Positions 16,229 to 25,462 of a stretch of DNA of 64,000 nt are shown one piece after another (positions within the stretch are counted from its first letter, which is position 1; each line of letters starts with the position of its first letter). Below the pieces are notes generated by a model, which saw nothing but the letters and a program-made list of their open reading frames with translations, was not told the origin of the DNA and did no database searches. The translations under genes were made by a program, and so were the position numbers. This DNA is from Candidatus Pantoea gossypiicola (lineage in GTDB: Bacteria > Pseudomonadota > Gammaproteobacteria > Enterobacterales > Enterobacteriaceae), in the NCBI RefSeq assembly GCF_008632075.1, contig NZ_VWVM01000019.1, positions 1 to 64,000 of the forward strand. Reading direction: 5' to 3'.

Positions 16229-19057
16229 ATGGATAAGATCGAAGTTCGTGGTGCCCGCACCCATAATTTGAAAAACATCAACCTGACCATCCCACGCGAC
16301 AAACTCATTGTGGTAACCGGCCTGTCAGGGTCCGGTAAATCCTCACTGGCGTTTGATACGCTGTATGCGGAAGGTCAGCGCCGCTATGTGGAGTCGCTCT
16401 CTGCGTATGCGCGCCAGTTTCTTTCGTTAATGGAGAAGCCGGACGTCGATCATATCGAAGGTTTGTCGCCCGCCATTTCTATTGAACAGAAATCTACCTC
16501 GCATAACCCGCGCTCGACGGTGGGAACCATCACCGAGATCCACGACTACCTGCGTCTGCTGTTTGCCCGCGTGGGCGAACCGCGCTGCCCGGACCACAAC
16601 GTACCGCTGGCGGCGCAGACCGTGAGTCAGATGGTGGATCAGGTGCTCTCGCAGCCGGAAGGTCGTCGCCTGATGCTGCTGGCCCCGGTAGTGAAAGATC
16701 GCAAGGGTGAGCACACCAAAACGCTGGAAAATCTGGCGACGCAGGGCTACATTCGTGCGCGTATTGACGGCGAAGTGTGCGACCTGTCAGACCCGCCGAA
16801 ACTGGAGCTGCAGAAGAAGCACACCATCGAAGTGGTGATTGACCGCTTTAAAGTGCGTGACGATCTGGCGACGCGTCTGGCCGAGTCCTTTGAGACAACC
16901 CTGGAGCTCTCAGGCGGCACGGCGATTGTGGCGGACATGGATGACAGCGAGGCCGAAGAGCTGCTCTTCTCCGCGAACTTCGCCTGCCCGATTTGTGGTT
17001 ATAGCATGAGTGAGCTGGAGCCGCGCCTGTTCTCCTTTAACAACCCGGCGGGCGCCTGTCCAACCTGTGACGGCCTGGGCGTACAGCAATATTTCGATCC
17101 TGATCGCGTGGTGCAGAACCCTGAACTTTCGCTGGCGGGCGGTGCTATCCGCGGCTGGGATCGTCGTAACTTTTACTATTTCCAGATGCTGCGTTCGCTG
17201 GCGGACCACCTCAGTTTTGATATTGAAGCGCCGTTCGGTAGCCTGCCTGACAACGTGCAGAAAGTGATTCTGTATGGGTCAGGCAAAGAGAGCATCGAAT
17301 TTAAGTACATCAACGATCGCGGCGATACCTCGGTTCGCCGTCATCCGTTTGAAGGCGTGCTCAATAACATGGAGCGCCGCTATAAAGAGACGGAATCCTC
17401 TGCGGTGCGCGAAGAGCTGGCGAAGTTTATCAGCAACCGCGCCTGTGCCAGCTGTGAAGGTACCCGTCTGCGTCGTGAAGCGCGCCACGTCTTCGTGGAG
17501 AACACCACGCTGCCAACCATCTCTGAGATGAGCATCGGTCATGCGATGTCCTTCTTTGAAAACATGAAACTCAGCGGCCAGCGTGCGAAGATCGCTGAGA
17601 AAATTTTGAAAGAGATTGGCGATCGCCTGAGCTTCCTGGTCAATGTCGGCCTGAACTATCTATCAATGTCTCGTTCCGCCGAGACCCTGTCCGGGGGTGA
17701 AGCACAGCGTATCCGTCTGGCCAGCCAGATCGGTGCGGGTCTGGTCGGCGTGATGTATGTGCTGGATGAGCCTTCAATCGGCCTGCACCAGCGCGACAAC
17801 GAACGGCTGCTCGGCACGCTGATTCATCTGCGCGACCTCGGTAACACCGTAATCGTGGTTGAGCATGATGAAGATGCGATTCGTGCCGCTGATCATGTGA
17901 TCGACATCGGTCCGGGTGCAGGCGTACACGGCGGCCAGGTCGTCGCGGAAGGCACCGTTGATCAGATTATGGCGCAGGAAGAGTCGCTGACCGGTCAATA
18001 CCTGAGCGGCAAGCGTGGCATTGTGGTGCCAGAGGAGCGCGTTAAAGGCGATCCGGCCAAAGTGCTGAAGATTACCGGCGCTCGCGGCAACAACCTAAAG
18101 GATGTCACGCTGACGCTGCCGGTCGGGCTGTTCACCTGTATTACCGGTGTGTCCGGTTCGGGTAAATCGACCCTGATCAACGATACGCTGTTCCCGATTG
18201 CCCAGCGGGCGCTGAACGGCGCGACCATCGCCGAACCGGCACCTTACCGTGACGTAGCGGGGCTGGAGCACTTCGACAAAGTGATTGACATCGACCAGAG
18301 CCCGATTGGTCGAACACCGCGCTCCAACCCGGCCACCTACACCGGTATCTTTACCCCGGTGCGTGAACTCTTTGCGGGCGTGCCGGAAGCGCGTTCGCGC
18401 GGCTACAATCCGGGTCGCTTTAGCTTCAACGTGCGGGGTGGACGCTGTGAAGCCTGCCAGGGTGATGGCGTGCTGAAAGTCGAGATGCACTTCCTGCCGG
18501 ACATTTATGTGCCGTGCGACCAGTGCAAAGGCAAACGCTATAACCGTGAAACGCTGGAAGTGAAGTACAAAGGCAAGAGCATCCACGAAGTGCTGGAGAT
18601 GACCATCGAAGAGGCGCGAGAGTTCTTTGATGCCGTGCCAGCGCTGGCGCGTAAGCTGCAGACGCTGATCGATGTCGGTCTCACCTACATCCGCCTCGGT
18701 CAATCCGCCACCACCCTTTCCGGCGGGGAAGCCCAGCGTGTGAAGCTGGCGCGTGAGCTGTCGAAGCGTGGCACGGGTCAGACGCTCTACATTCTGGATG
18801 AGCCGACCACTGGCCTGCACTTTGCCGATATCCAGCAGCTGCTGGAAGTGCTGCATAAGCTGCGCGATCAGGGCAACACCATCGTGGTGATTGAGCACAA
18901 CCTCGATGTGGTCAAAACCGCAGACTGGATTGTCGATCTCGGTCCGGAAGGCGGCAGCGGCGGCGGTGAAATCCTGGTTGCTGGCACGCCAGAAACCGTG
19001 GCGGAGTGTGAGAAATCCCACACCGCACGCTTCCTGAAGCCCCTGTTACAGAAGTAA
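16229..19057 (+). CDS. uvrA: excinuclease ABC subunit UvrA
   Basis: This 942-residue damage-recognition ATPase of nucleotide excision repair loads UvrB at lesions. Two ABC-type ATPase halves are visible: Walker A GLSGSGKSS near residue 31 and GVSGSGKST near 640, with signature motifs LSGGEAQRIRLA and LSGGEAQRVKLA. Zinc modules with CPIC...CPTC (about 253-280) and CEAC...CDQC (about 740-765) are complete. Length equals the family norm. A LexA box lies upstream and a terminator immediately downstream. Confidence 0.98.
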   Translation: MDKIEVRGARTHNLKNINLTIPRDKLIVVTGLSGSGKSSLAFDTLYAEGQRRYVESLSAYARQFLSLMEKPDVDHIEGLSPAISIEQKSTSHNPRSTVGTITEIHDYLRLLFARVGEPRCPDHNVPLAAQTVSQMVDQVLSQPEGRRLMLLAPVVKDRKGEHTKTLENLATQGYIRARIDGEVCDLSDPPKLELQKKHTIEVVIDRFKVRDDLATRLAESFETTLELSGGTAIVADMDDSEAEELLFSANFACPICGYSMSELEPRLFSFNNPAGACPTCDGLGVQQYFDPDRVVQNPELSLAGGAIRGWDRRNFYYFQMLRSLADHLSFDIEAPFGSLPDNVQKVILYGSGKESIEFKYINDRGDTSVRRHPFEGVLNNMERRYKETESSAVREELAKFISNRACASCEGTRLRREARHVFVENTTLPTISEMSIGHAMSFFENMKLSGQRAKIAEKILKEIGDRLSFLVNVGLNYLSMSRSAETLSGGEAQRIRLASQIGAGLVGVMYVLDEPSIGLHQRDNERLLGTLIHLRDLGNTVIVVEHDEDAIRAADHVIDIGPGAGVHGGQVVAEGTVDQIMAQEESLTGQYLSGKRGIVVPEERVKGDPAKVLKITGARGNNLKDVTLTLPVGLFTCITGVSGSGKSTLINDTLFPIAQRALNGATIAEPAPYRDVAGLEHFDKVIDIDQSPIGRTPRSNPATYTGIFTPVRELFAGVPEARSRGYNPGRFSFNVRGGRCEACQGDGVLKVEMHFLPDIYVPCDQCKGKRYNRETLEVKYKGKSIHEVLEMTIEEAREFFDAVPALARKLQTLIDVGLTYIRLGQSATTLSGGEAQRVKLARELSKRGTGQTLYILDEPTTGLHFADIQQLLEVLHKLRDQGNTIVVIEHNLDVVKTADWIVDLGPEGGSGGGEILVAGTPETVAECEKSHTARFLKPLLQK

Positions 19058-19064
19058 TTCACTC

Positions 19065-19091
19065 AGGCCCGCCGCGTGCGGGCCTTTTTTT
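19065..19091 (+). terminator. uvrA terminator
   Basis: AGGCCCGC pairs with GCGGGCCT around a 5-base loop, followed by seven T residues, eight bases after the uvrA stop. Confidence 0.95.
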
Positions 19092-19290
19092 ACCCCCTGC
19101 TGATTCAGCCAGAAAAATGCAGAATCAGGCAAGATTCAGACATGTATAGGCATATACGCTTTTCCCCACGCTGACTATCCTTAAGCGGTTCCTCTTTGGC
19201 ACGCCCCTGGCGTCGCCCTGTTTTCGCAGCACATCCACGCTGCTGCACATCATCAAAAAACACTCACGACACATCGAAACTGGAGACACC

Positions 19291-20355
19291 ATGAATATTA
19301 CGCATGCGTATGCTGCTCAGGATGCAAAATCCAAACTGGCACCGTTCGATTTTAAGCCGCGTGAGCTGCGCGCCCATGACGTTCAGCTTGAGGTGCTGTT
19401 CTGTGGCGTTTGCCACTCAGACCTGCATCAGGCCCGTAATGAGTGGAAAAACACCATTTTCCCCGTGGTTCCGGGTCATGAAATTGTGGGTCGCGTGACG
19501 GCTGTTGGTCCACGAACGCAGAAATACAAAGTCGGCGATCTGGTTGGCGTCGGCTGCATGGTCGATTCGTGCCGCAGCTGTCCGAGCTGTCAGCAGGGTC
19601 TGGAGCAGTATTGCGAAAACGGCTTTGTCGGCACCTATAACGGCGAAGATCGCGAAACCGGCGCTATTACCTACGGCGGTTACTCAACGTCGATGGTAGT
19701 TGATGAGAGCTTTGTGCTGCGGATTCCTGAGAACCTGGAGCTGGCGGGCGTTGCACCGCTGCTGTGTGCCGGTATCACCACCTATTCGCCGCTGCGTCAC
19801 TGGAATGTCGGTCCAGGCAAGAAAGTGGGGATCGTAGGCTTAGGCGGCCTGGGCCATATGGGGGTAAAAATTGCGCACGCCATGGGCGCGCATGTGGTGC
19901 TGTTCACCACTTCACCATCCAAAATTGAAGATGGCAAACGTCTGGGTGCCGATGAAGTGGTGATCTCCAAAGATGCAGAGCAGATGGCGCAGCACGCGAA
20001 CAGCTTTGACTTCATCCTGAACACCGTGGCGGCTCAGCACGATCTCAATCCGTTCATCACCCTGTTGAAACTGGATGGCAACATGACGCTGGTGGGCGCA
20101 CCGGAGCACGATCATCCGGCACCCCAGGTCTTCAACCTGATCTTTAAACGTCGCAGCATTGCCGGTTCACTGATTGGCGGCATCGCGGAAACCCAGGAGA
20201 TGCTCGATTTCTGTGGCGAGCACGGGATTACGTCAGACATTGAGCTGATTGCGATGGACCAGATCAACGAAGCCTATGAGCGCATGCTGAAAAGCGATGT
20301 GAAGTATCGCTTTGTTATCGATATCAATACGCTGCGCGATCAGTCTGCCGCGTAA
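19291..20355 (+). CDS. zinc-dependent aldehyde reductase/alcohol dehydrogenase, YahK-like
   Basis: This 354-residue medium-chain dehydrogenase belongs to the cinnamyl-alcohol-dehydrogenase branch. The catalytic zinc ligands are C41 (CGVCHSDLH), H63-E64 (PGHE) and the Cys of LLCAGITTYSP. The structural zinc is held by C94, C97, C100 and C108. A Rossmann GLGGLGHMGVK motif binds the cofactor. It is very similar to E. coli YahK, an NADPH-dependent aldehyde reductase. E. coli has no such gene next to uvrA, so this is an insertion. A GGAGACACC ribosome site precedes the ATG. Confidence 0.88.
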   Translation: MNITHAYAAQDAKSKLAPFDFKPRELRAHDVQLEVLFCGVCHSDLHQARNEWKNTIFPVVPGHEIVGRVTAVGPRTQKYKVGDLVGVGCMVDSCRSCPSCQQGLEQYCENGFVGTYNGEDRETGAITYGGYSTSMVVDESFVLRIPENLELAGVAPLLCAGITTYSPLRHWNVGPGKKVGIVGLGGLGHMGVKIAHAMGAHVVLFTTSPSKIEDGKRLGADEVVISKDAEQMAQHANSFDFILNTVAAQHDLNPFITLLKLDGNMTLVGAPEHDHPAPQVFNLIFKRRSIAGSLIGGIAETQEMLDFCGEHGITSDIELIAMDQINEAYERMLKSDVKYRFVIDINTLRDQSAA

Positions 20356-20368
20356 ACTGCTTGATCTG

Positions 20369-20399
20369 AAACCCTCCTGCTCAGGTAAGAGGGTTTTTT
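20369..20399. terminator. terminator between the dehydrogenase and yjbR
   Basis: AAACCCTC pairs with GAGGGTTT, with a small internal CTG/CAG helix, then a T run. It serves the dehydrogenase gene and possibly the convergent yjbR. Confidence 0.88.
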
Positions 20400-20407
20400 A
20401 TTGCCGT

Positions 20408-20731
20408 TTAACGGGCAGCCGCCGCCTGCTGGTATGAGGCATCGACCAGATAGTAGATCTGCGAATCTTTCAGCGAACCGTCGAGGAACAGCGTGCTCCA
20501 GTGAGACTTATTCAGATGCTCGCTGGGAATAATATCGCTGTGCTCTTCGCGCAGTAATTCCGCCAGCGCTGGCGTCGATTTCAGCGAGACGGCGGGCCGC
20601 CCTTTTACCTCGTGCACCATCGCAAACAGCACGCCGTGACTTTTAATCTGGGTAGCCTTCCAGTCATTGTGGACGCTCTGCTCCGCGCCCGGCTTGCTCA
20701 TGCAATAGGTCAGTAAGTCTGAGTTATTCAT
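20408..20731 (-). CDS. yjbR: MmcQ/YjbR family protein
   Basis: This 107-residue protein closely matches E. coli YjbR over its length (KPGAEQSVHNDWKATQIK; HLNKSHWST; DSQIYYLVDASYQQA) but is about ten residues shorter at the C-terminus. The family has a small alpha/beta fold with CyaY-like topology and possible nucleic-acid binding; the function is unproven. Its ATG overlaps the stop of yjbQ by one base, so they are co-translated. Confidence 0.93.
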   Translation of the reverse strand: MNNSDLLTYCMSKPGAEQSVHNDWKATQIKSHGVLFAMVHEVKGRPAVSLKSTPALAELLREEHSDIIPSEHLNKSHWSTLFLDGSLKDSQIYYLVDASYQQAAAAR

Positions 20732-21150
20732 TACGACTCCCCTTGTAAAGTGGCGACAATCCGCCTGGCACCGCCATCAATGCGATGCTCGCCCAGCCAG
20801 ATACCCTGCCAGGTGCCCAGCACCAGACGTCCCCGCTGAACCGGTAATAACAACGAAACCCCTAAGGTCGATGATTTGATGTGCGCGGGCATATCATCAC
20901 GTCCTTCATAGTCGTGCTGATAAGGCGCATTCTCCGGCACGTGCCGCATGAAATGCTGCTCCATGTCGCTACGCACCGTCGGGTCGCAATTCTCGTTTAA
21001 GGTTAACGACGCCGAAGTGTGCTGCAACAGCAGATGCAGCAGTCCGGTTTTGATATCACGTAGTCCGGAAAGCGAATTAACGACTTCATCGGTGACCAGA
21101 TGAAATCCGCGCGACTTCGCACTCAGCGTTATAGTTTGTTGATGCCACAT
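20731..21150 (-). CDS. yjbQ: YjbQ family protein (UPF0047)
   Basis: This 139-residue protein of the YjbQ/UPF0047 family shows the conserved core LLQHTSASLTLNENCDPTVRSDME and the C-terminal GTWQGIWLGEHR segment. Its conserved His, Asn, Asp and Glu side chains cluster at a metal-like site. E. coli YjbQ shows weak thiamine-phosphate synthase activity in vitro; the physiological role is unclear. It is the first gene of a two-gene operon with yjbR. Confidence 0.93.
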   Translation of the reverse strand: MWHQQTITLSAKSRGFHLVTDEVVNSLSGLRDIKTGLLHLLLQHTSASLTLNENCDPTVRSDMEQHFMRHVPENAPYQHDYEGRDDMPAHIKSSTLGVSLLLPVQRGRLVLGTWQGIWLGEHRIDGGARRIVATLQGES

Positions 21151-21220
21151 AGCTTATTCCTGAAACGGTTATCCCGTTTAAGTGTGCAGCATGTCGCCGA
21201 AAGGTAAACCCTGACCCATA

Positions 21221-21252
21221 AAAAAACCGCCAGAGAAAACCCTGGCGGTCTT
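21221..21252 (-). terminator. tyrB terminator
   Basis: ACCGCCAG (21226-21233) pairs with CTGGCGGT (21242-21249). The minus-strand transcript then runs into a U run, about 20 bases past the tyrB stop. Confidence 0.9.
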
Positions 21253-21271
21253 ATTTACGGCCTTGCTGCTG

Positions 21272-22465
21272 TTACATCACGGCGGCAAACGCTTCCGCTA
21301 CCTGATGCACATTTTTGCTGTTCAGACCGGCCACACACATGCGACCGCTGCCCACCAGATAGATGCCAAATTCGTTACGCAGGCGATCAACCTGCTGCGC
21401 ACTCAGGCCGGTATAGCTGAACATGCCGCGCTGCTTCAGCAGGTAGTCGAAGTTTTTACCTGGCAGCGCGGTGCTCAGTACGTCCACCAGCGACTGGCGC
21501 ATCGCAAGAATGCGCAGACGCATCGCCTCTACTTCAGCCAGCCAGCTGGCCTTCAGCGCCTCGTCGTTGAGGACGCGTGCGACAACCTGTGCACCGAAAT
21601 TCGGCGGGCTGGAGTAGTTACGGCGAACGGTGGCTTTTAACTGGCCCAGCACACGTGCTGACTCTTCGGCACTGTCGCAGACGATAGAAAGACCGCCTAC
21701 GCGCTCGCCATAGAGCGAGAAGATTTTGGAGAAGGAGTTGCTGACCAGCGCAGGCAGACCCGCTGCCGCGACCGCGCGCAGCGCATACGCATCCTGCTCC
21801 ATACCGGCACCAAAGCCCTGATAGGCGATGTCCAGGAAAGGAATCAGCTGCTGTGCTTTCAGCACCTCAACGGTCTGATCCCACTGCGCATCCGTCAGGT
21901 CAGCGCCGGTCGGGTTATGACAGCAGGGATGCAGCAACACGATGCTCTGCGCGGGCAGAGTTTTCAGGGTGCTGATAAAGGCATCAAACCGCACACCGTG
22001 AGTCTCTGCGTCATACCAGGGATAGGTGTTTACCTCTAAACCTGCACCGTTAAAAATTGCGATGTGGTTTTCCCAGGTCGGATCGCTGACCCAGACGGCA
22101 GACTGCGGGAAGTAGCGCTTCAGGAAATCTGCGCCAACTTTCAGCGCGCCAGAACCGCCAAGGGTCTGAATCGACGCAATACGGCCCGCCTTTAACACCG
22201 GATGATCGGCACCAAACAGCAGCGGGGCAATCGCACTACGGTAGCTGTTCAGCCCTTCCATTGGCAGATAAAGCGATGCCTGATGCGGCTCAGCATAGAG
22301 CTGCTCTTCAGCAGCCGCCACGGCCTTTAGCTGCGGGATAATGTTCTGCTCGTTGTAGTAAAGCCCGATGCTCAGGTTAACTTTGTGTTCGCGTGGGTCT
22401 TGTTTGAACGCTTCCATCAACGACAGAATCGGATCGCCAGCATAGGCATCAACGTTTTGAAACAC
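21272..22465 (-). CDS. tyrB: aromatic amino acid aminotransferase TyrB
   Basis: This 397-residue PLP enzyme makes the last transamination in Tyr and Phe synthesis and also acts on Leu and Asp. The SNSFSKIFSLYGERVGGL segment carries the PLP lysine, and HPCCHNPTGADLT and DIAYQGFG are the cofactor-binding loops. I start at GTG 22465, which has GGAG about 9 bases upstream and gives the same N-terminus and length as the E. coli protein. An ATG five codons earlier lacks a ribosome site. A TyrR-box-like sequence lies just upstream. Confidence 0.95.
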   Translation of the reverse strand: MFQNVDAYAGDPILSLMEAFKQDPREHKVNLSIGLYYNEQNIIPQLKAVAAAEEQLYAEPHQASLYLPMEGLNSYRSAIAPLLFGADHPVLKAGRIASIQTLGGSGALKVGADFLKRYFPQSAVWVSDPTWENHIAIFNGAGLEVNTYPWYDAETHGVRFDAFISTLKTLPAQSIVLLHPCCHNPTGADLTDAQWDQTVEVLKAQQLIPFLDIAYQGFGAGMEQDAYALRAVAAAGLPALVSNSFSKIFSLYGERVGGLSIVCDSAEESARVLGQLKATVRRNYSSPPNFGAQVVARVLNDEALKASWLAEVEAMRLRILAMRQSLVDVLSTALPGKNFDYLLKQRGMFSYTGLSAQQVDRLRNEFGIYLVGSGRMCVAGLNSKNVHQVAEAFAAVM

Positions 22466-22492
22466 GGTGTAGGTCTCCATGATTGGTCCAGA

Positions 22493-22510
22493 GGTAAAAG
22501 GCGATTTAAA
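22493..22510 (-). promoter_or_regulatory. candidate TyrR box upstream of tyrB
   Basis: GGTAAA-N6-TTTAAA matches the TyrR consensus TGTAAA-N6-TTTACA at all but two positions. It lies about 30 bases before the tyrB start and overlaps the stop of the YitT gene. E. coli tyrB is TyrR-repressed, which makes the location meaningful. Confidence 0.55.
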
Positions 22511-23120
22511 CCCGATAGCGTCCCGGACGGTGGTTCATTGCAATAATCAGGTTCAGGATCACCGCACCCGCAATCGACGCGAGCAGGATGGGGCCACTCA
22601 CCACAAACAGTGACGCCAGCACGACGCAGGTATCGACTGCCATCTGCAGTTTACCCGCGCGGATCCCGAAGCGATCCTGTAGCCACAGCGCCAGAATATT
22701 GATGCCGCCCAGGCTCGCCTTATGTCGAAATAACACTATAAACCCGATTCCCATGATGACGTTACCGAACAGTGTCGCATAGAAGGGGTTAAGGTCAGAA
22801 AAGTGGACAAACAGCGGGTGCAGATGGGTGAACAGCGACACCAGCCCGACGGCGCAGAAGGTTTTCAGGGTAAATTCCCAGCCCATGCGTTTTACCGCCA
22901 GCCAGTAAAACGGGATATTGATCAGGAAGAACGCGCTGCCGAACGAGAGCGTCGAGAGATAGCTGATCAGAAAAGCGATACCTGCGGTGCTGCCAGTCAG
23001 CGCACCGGCCTGTTTCAGCATAATGACGCCGAACGAGACCATCAGGGTGCCGAGCACCATCGCCAGCGCATCTTCAATGCGCGAATGCGGGACGCGGGTG
23101 GGTTCTGCAATGTTATCCAT
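22506..23120 (-). CDS. YitT family membrane protein
   Basis: This 204-residue protein has five or six hydrophobic helices and the family's conserved stretch QAGALTGSTAGIAFLISY near the first helices and FRHKASLGGINILALWLQDR later. It lacks the C-terminal DUF2179 domain found in longer YitT proteins. I start at ATG 23120 (MDNIAEPTRV); the longer frame adds an N-terminus with no family match. The function is unknown. It lies between an AsnC-type regulator and tyrB on the same strand, 40 bases before tyrB, where E. coli carries alr. Confidence 0.82.
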   Translation of the reverse strand: MDNIAEPTRVPHSRIEDALAMVLGTLMVSFGVIMLKQAGALTGSTAGIAFLISYLSTLSFGSAFFLINIPFYWLAVKRMGWEFTLKTFCAVGLVSLFTHLHPLFVHFSDLNPFYATLFGNVIMGIGFIVLFRHKASLGGINILALWLQDRFGIRAGKLQMAVDTCVVLASLFVVSGPILLASIAGAVILNLIIAMNHRPGRYRV

Positions 23121-23350
23121 GGGGGTTTTCTCAGTGCAAATGATGCGGTTCCGATGCAAAAAACGCACCATCGTCACAGCACTGAAGGGCTGTAAAGCGG
23201 ATGCCATTGATATCTAAGGCGCTTTGAAACATAACTTTATGCATAAATTCCGGCTTATACCGTTAATCTATGCGTTAAGCTCTATTACGATGCGCGTTAT
23301 TCGCATTAACTGCCGCTAGTGTGCACCAAAATCGCACAGCGCGCATCCTT

Positions 23351-23830
23351 TTAGCGCGTCTTCTCTCCGGGGATCATCATCAGCCCGTTCTCTTTCATTC
23401 GTCCCAGTACCACTGAGGTTTTCACATGAGAAACGCTCTGGTGACCTGCGACTAACTGGCTGATTAACGCACTGAGGGAGTTGAGATCGGCCACCGCCAC
23501 TTTGAGGAGATAGTCTGCATCACCCGTAGTTTTATAGGCATCAACGATCGCCTGCTCCTGCTCCACCATCCGGTGAAAGCTCTCAACATATTCCGCGGTG
23601 TGGTTAATCAGGCGTACCTCAATCAATCCCACCATGCCAAGCCCGATGGCATCGGGTGACAGCCGGGCGTGATAACCCAGGATGAGGTTAGCCTGTTCCA
23701 GATTGATACGGCGGCGGGAACATTGAGAGGCAGAAAGGCCGACCAGATCGCTGAGTTCCTGATTGGTCAGCCGGCCGTTAGATTGTAATAAAGTCAGGAT
23801 TTTAAGGTCGTAATCGTCTACGTGAGTCAT
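23351..23830 (-). CDS. Lrp/AsnC family transcriptional regulator
   Basis: This 159-residue protein has an N-terminal helix-turn-helix (residues about 5-55, DDYDLKILTLLQSNGRLTNQELSDLVGL) and a C-terminal RAM/AsnC ligand domain (about 70-150). The YKTTGDADYLLKVAV segment is the effector-binding signature. It is transcribed toward the YitT gene with a 230-base gap, so it plausibly controls that gene. The ligand is probably an amino acid, as in most of the family. Confidence 0.88.
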   Translation of the reverse strand: MTHVDDYDLKILTLLQSNGRLTNQELSDLVGLSASQCSRRRINLEQANLILGYHARLSPDAIGLGMVGLIEVRLINHTAEYVESFHRMVEQEQAIVDAYKTTGDADYLLKVAVADLNSLSALISQLVAGHQSVSHVKTSVVLGRMKENGLMMIPGEKTR

Positions 23831-23959
23831 TCCGTTTCCACAGCGTAATGGGCGTCGCTTTGTTACAGATAACCCGATAACCCGAGAGGTTGTCCAACAC
23901 TATTTTCTGATGATGGGGGCTGTCATGCACAGATCGTGCATGACAGCACAAAGCAGAGA

Positions 23960-25366
23960 TTATTCGTCGTCGTATTGCGGACCCGCGTAGTTGTCGAAGC
24001 GTGACCACTGGCCATTAAAGGTCAGGCGTACCGTACCGATGGGGCCGTTACGCTGTTTACCCAGGATGATCTCGGCGATCCCTTTCAGATCGCTGTTCTC
24101 GTGGTAAACCTCATCGCGATAGATAAACATGATCAAATCCGCATCCTGCTCGATCGAGCCTGATTCGCGCAGATCCGAGTTGACCGGACGCTTGTCAGCA
24201 CGCTGTTCCAGTGAGCGGTTAAGCTGCGACAGCGCCACCACCGGTACATTCAGCTCTTTAGCCAGCGCTTTCAGCGAGCGGGAGATCTCAGCAATCTCCA
24301 GCGTACGGTTGTCCGACAATGACGGCACGCGCATCAGCTGCAGGTAGTCGATCATTATCAAACTTAAGCCACCGTTTTCACGGTAGATACGTCGGGCACG
24401 CGAACGCACTTCAGTGGGGGTCAGGCCGGAAGAGTCATCGATGTACATGTTCTTCTTCTCCAGCAGGATGCCCATGGTGCCGGAGATACGCGCCCAGTCT
24501 TCATCATCCAGCTGTCCGGTTCGGATGCGGGTCTGATCGACGCGGGAAAGTGACGCCAGCATACGCATCATGATCTGCTCGCTGGGCATCTCCAGACTGA
24601 AGATCAGCACCGGCTTCTCCTGCAGCATGGCGGCGTTTTCGCACAGGTTCATCGCAAAGGTGGTTTTACCCATCGACGGACGTGCGGCAACAATAATCAG
24701 GTCAGAACCCTGCAGGCCCGCGGTCTTTTTATTCAGATCCTGATAGCCGGTATCGACCCCGGTGACACCATCGTGCGGGGTCTGATAGAGCGATTCGATA
24801 CGGGAAACGGTCGATTCCAGAATCTGCTCAATGTTTTTCGGGCCAGCATCTTTATCCGCGCGCGCTTCAGCGATTTTAAAGACGTTCGACTCCGCAAAGT
24901 CGAGCAGCTCTTCGCTGTTACGTCCCTGCGGATCATAACCGGCATCGGCAATCTGGTTGGCGACAGAGATCATCTCACGCACCACCGCACGTTCACGCAC
25001 GATGTCAGCATAAGCACCGATGTTTGCTGCACTCGGGGTGTTTTTTGCCAGCTCAGCCAGATAGGCGAAGCCGCCTGCCATCTCCAGTTCGCCCCGGGTT
25101 TCCAGCGATTCGGAGAGCGTAATCAGGTCAATAGGCTTGCTGTTTTCCAGCAGCCGCTGCATCTCGGAAAAAATCAGTCGATGCGAGCGGTTGAAAAAAT
25201 CATTCGCGACGACGCGCTCAGAGACGTTATCCCAGCGCTCGTTATCCAGCATTAACCCACCGAGCACCGACTGCTCCGCTTCCAGAGAATGCGGGGGCAT
25301 TTTCACGCCTGCGAGCTGGCGATCCTGCGTTTCGTTCGATTTGTTGGTGGGTTTATTTCCTGCCAT
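23960..25366 (-). CDS. dnaB: replicative DNA helicase DnaB
   Basis: This 468-residue hexameric 5'-3' helicase opens the replication fork. The N-terminal domain (about 25-170) binds primase. The RecA-like motor carries Walker A ARPSMGKTT near residue 230, Walker B LIMIDYLQLM, and the arginine-finger segment ELNVPVVALSQLNRSLEQR. No intein interrupts the P-loop. It diverges from qor. Length is three residues under the E. coli protein. Confidence 0.98.
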   Translation of the reverse strand: MAGNKPTNKSNETQDRQLAGVKMPPHSLEAEQSVLGGLMLDNERWDNVSERVVANDFFNRSHRLIFSEMQRLLENSKPIDLITLSESLETRGELEMAGGFAYLAELAKNTPSAANIGAYADIVRERAVVREMISVANQIADAGYDPQGRNSEELLDFAESNVFKIAEARADKDAGPKNIEQILESTVSRIESLYQTPHDGVTGVDTGYQDLNKKTAGLQGSDLIIVAARPSMGKTTFAMNLCENAAMLQEKPVLIFSLEMPSEQIMMRMLASLSRVDQTRIRTGQLDDEDWARISGTMGILLEKKNMYIDDSSGLTPTEVRSRARRIYRENGGLSLIMIDYLQLMRVPSLSDNRTLEIAEISRSLKALAKELNVPVVALSQLNRSLEQRADKRPVNSDLRESGSIEQDADLIMFIYRDEVYHENSDLKGIAEIILGKQRNGPIGTVRLTFNGQWSRFDNYAGPQYDDE

Positions 25367-25462
25367 AGTGAATGCATTACCGATCTTCTGTGGGGACGCG
25401 CAAGTATACCTTAGTTAGGGTGCGCGCCTCACCCTCATGATTAAACAATCACAGGAGTCAGA

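Noticed and set aside
18095..19021. Minus-strand ORF of 308 codons opposite uvrA
   Set aside because: Lies wholly inside uvrA on the opposite strand and shows no recognisable domain.
23960..25366. Intein in dnaB
   Set aside because: The frame has normal length with an uninterrupted P-loop.
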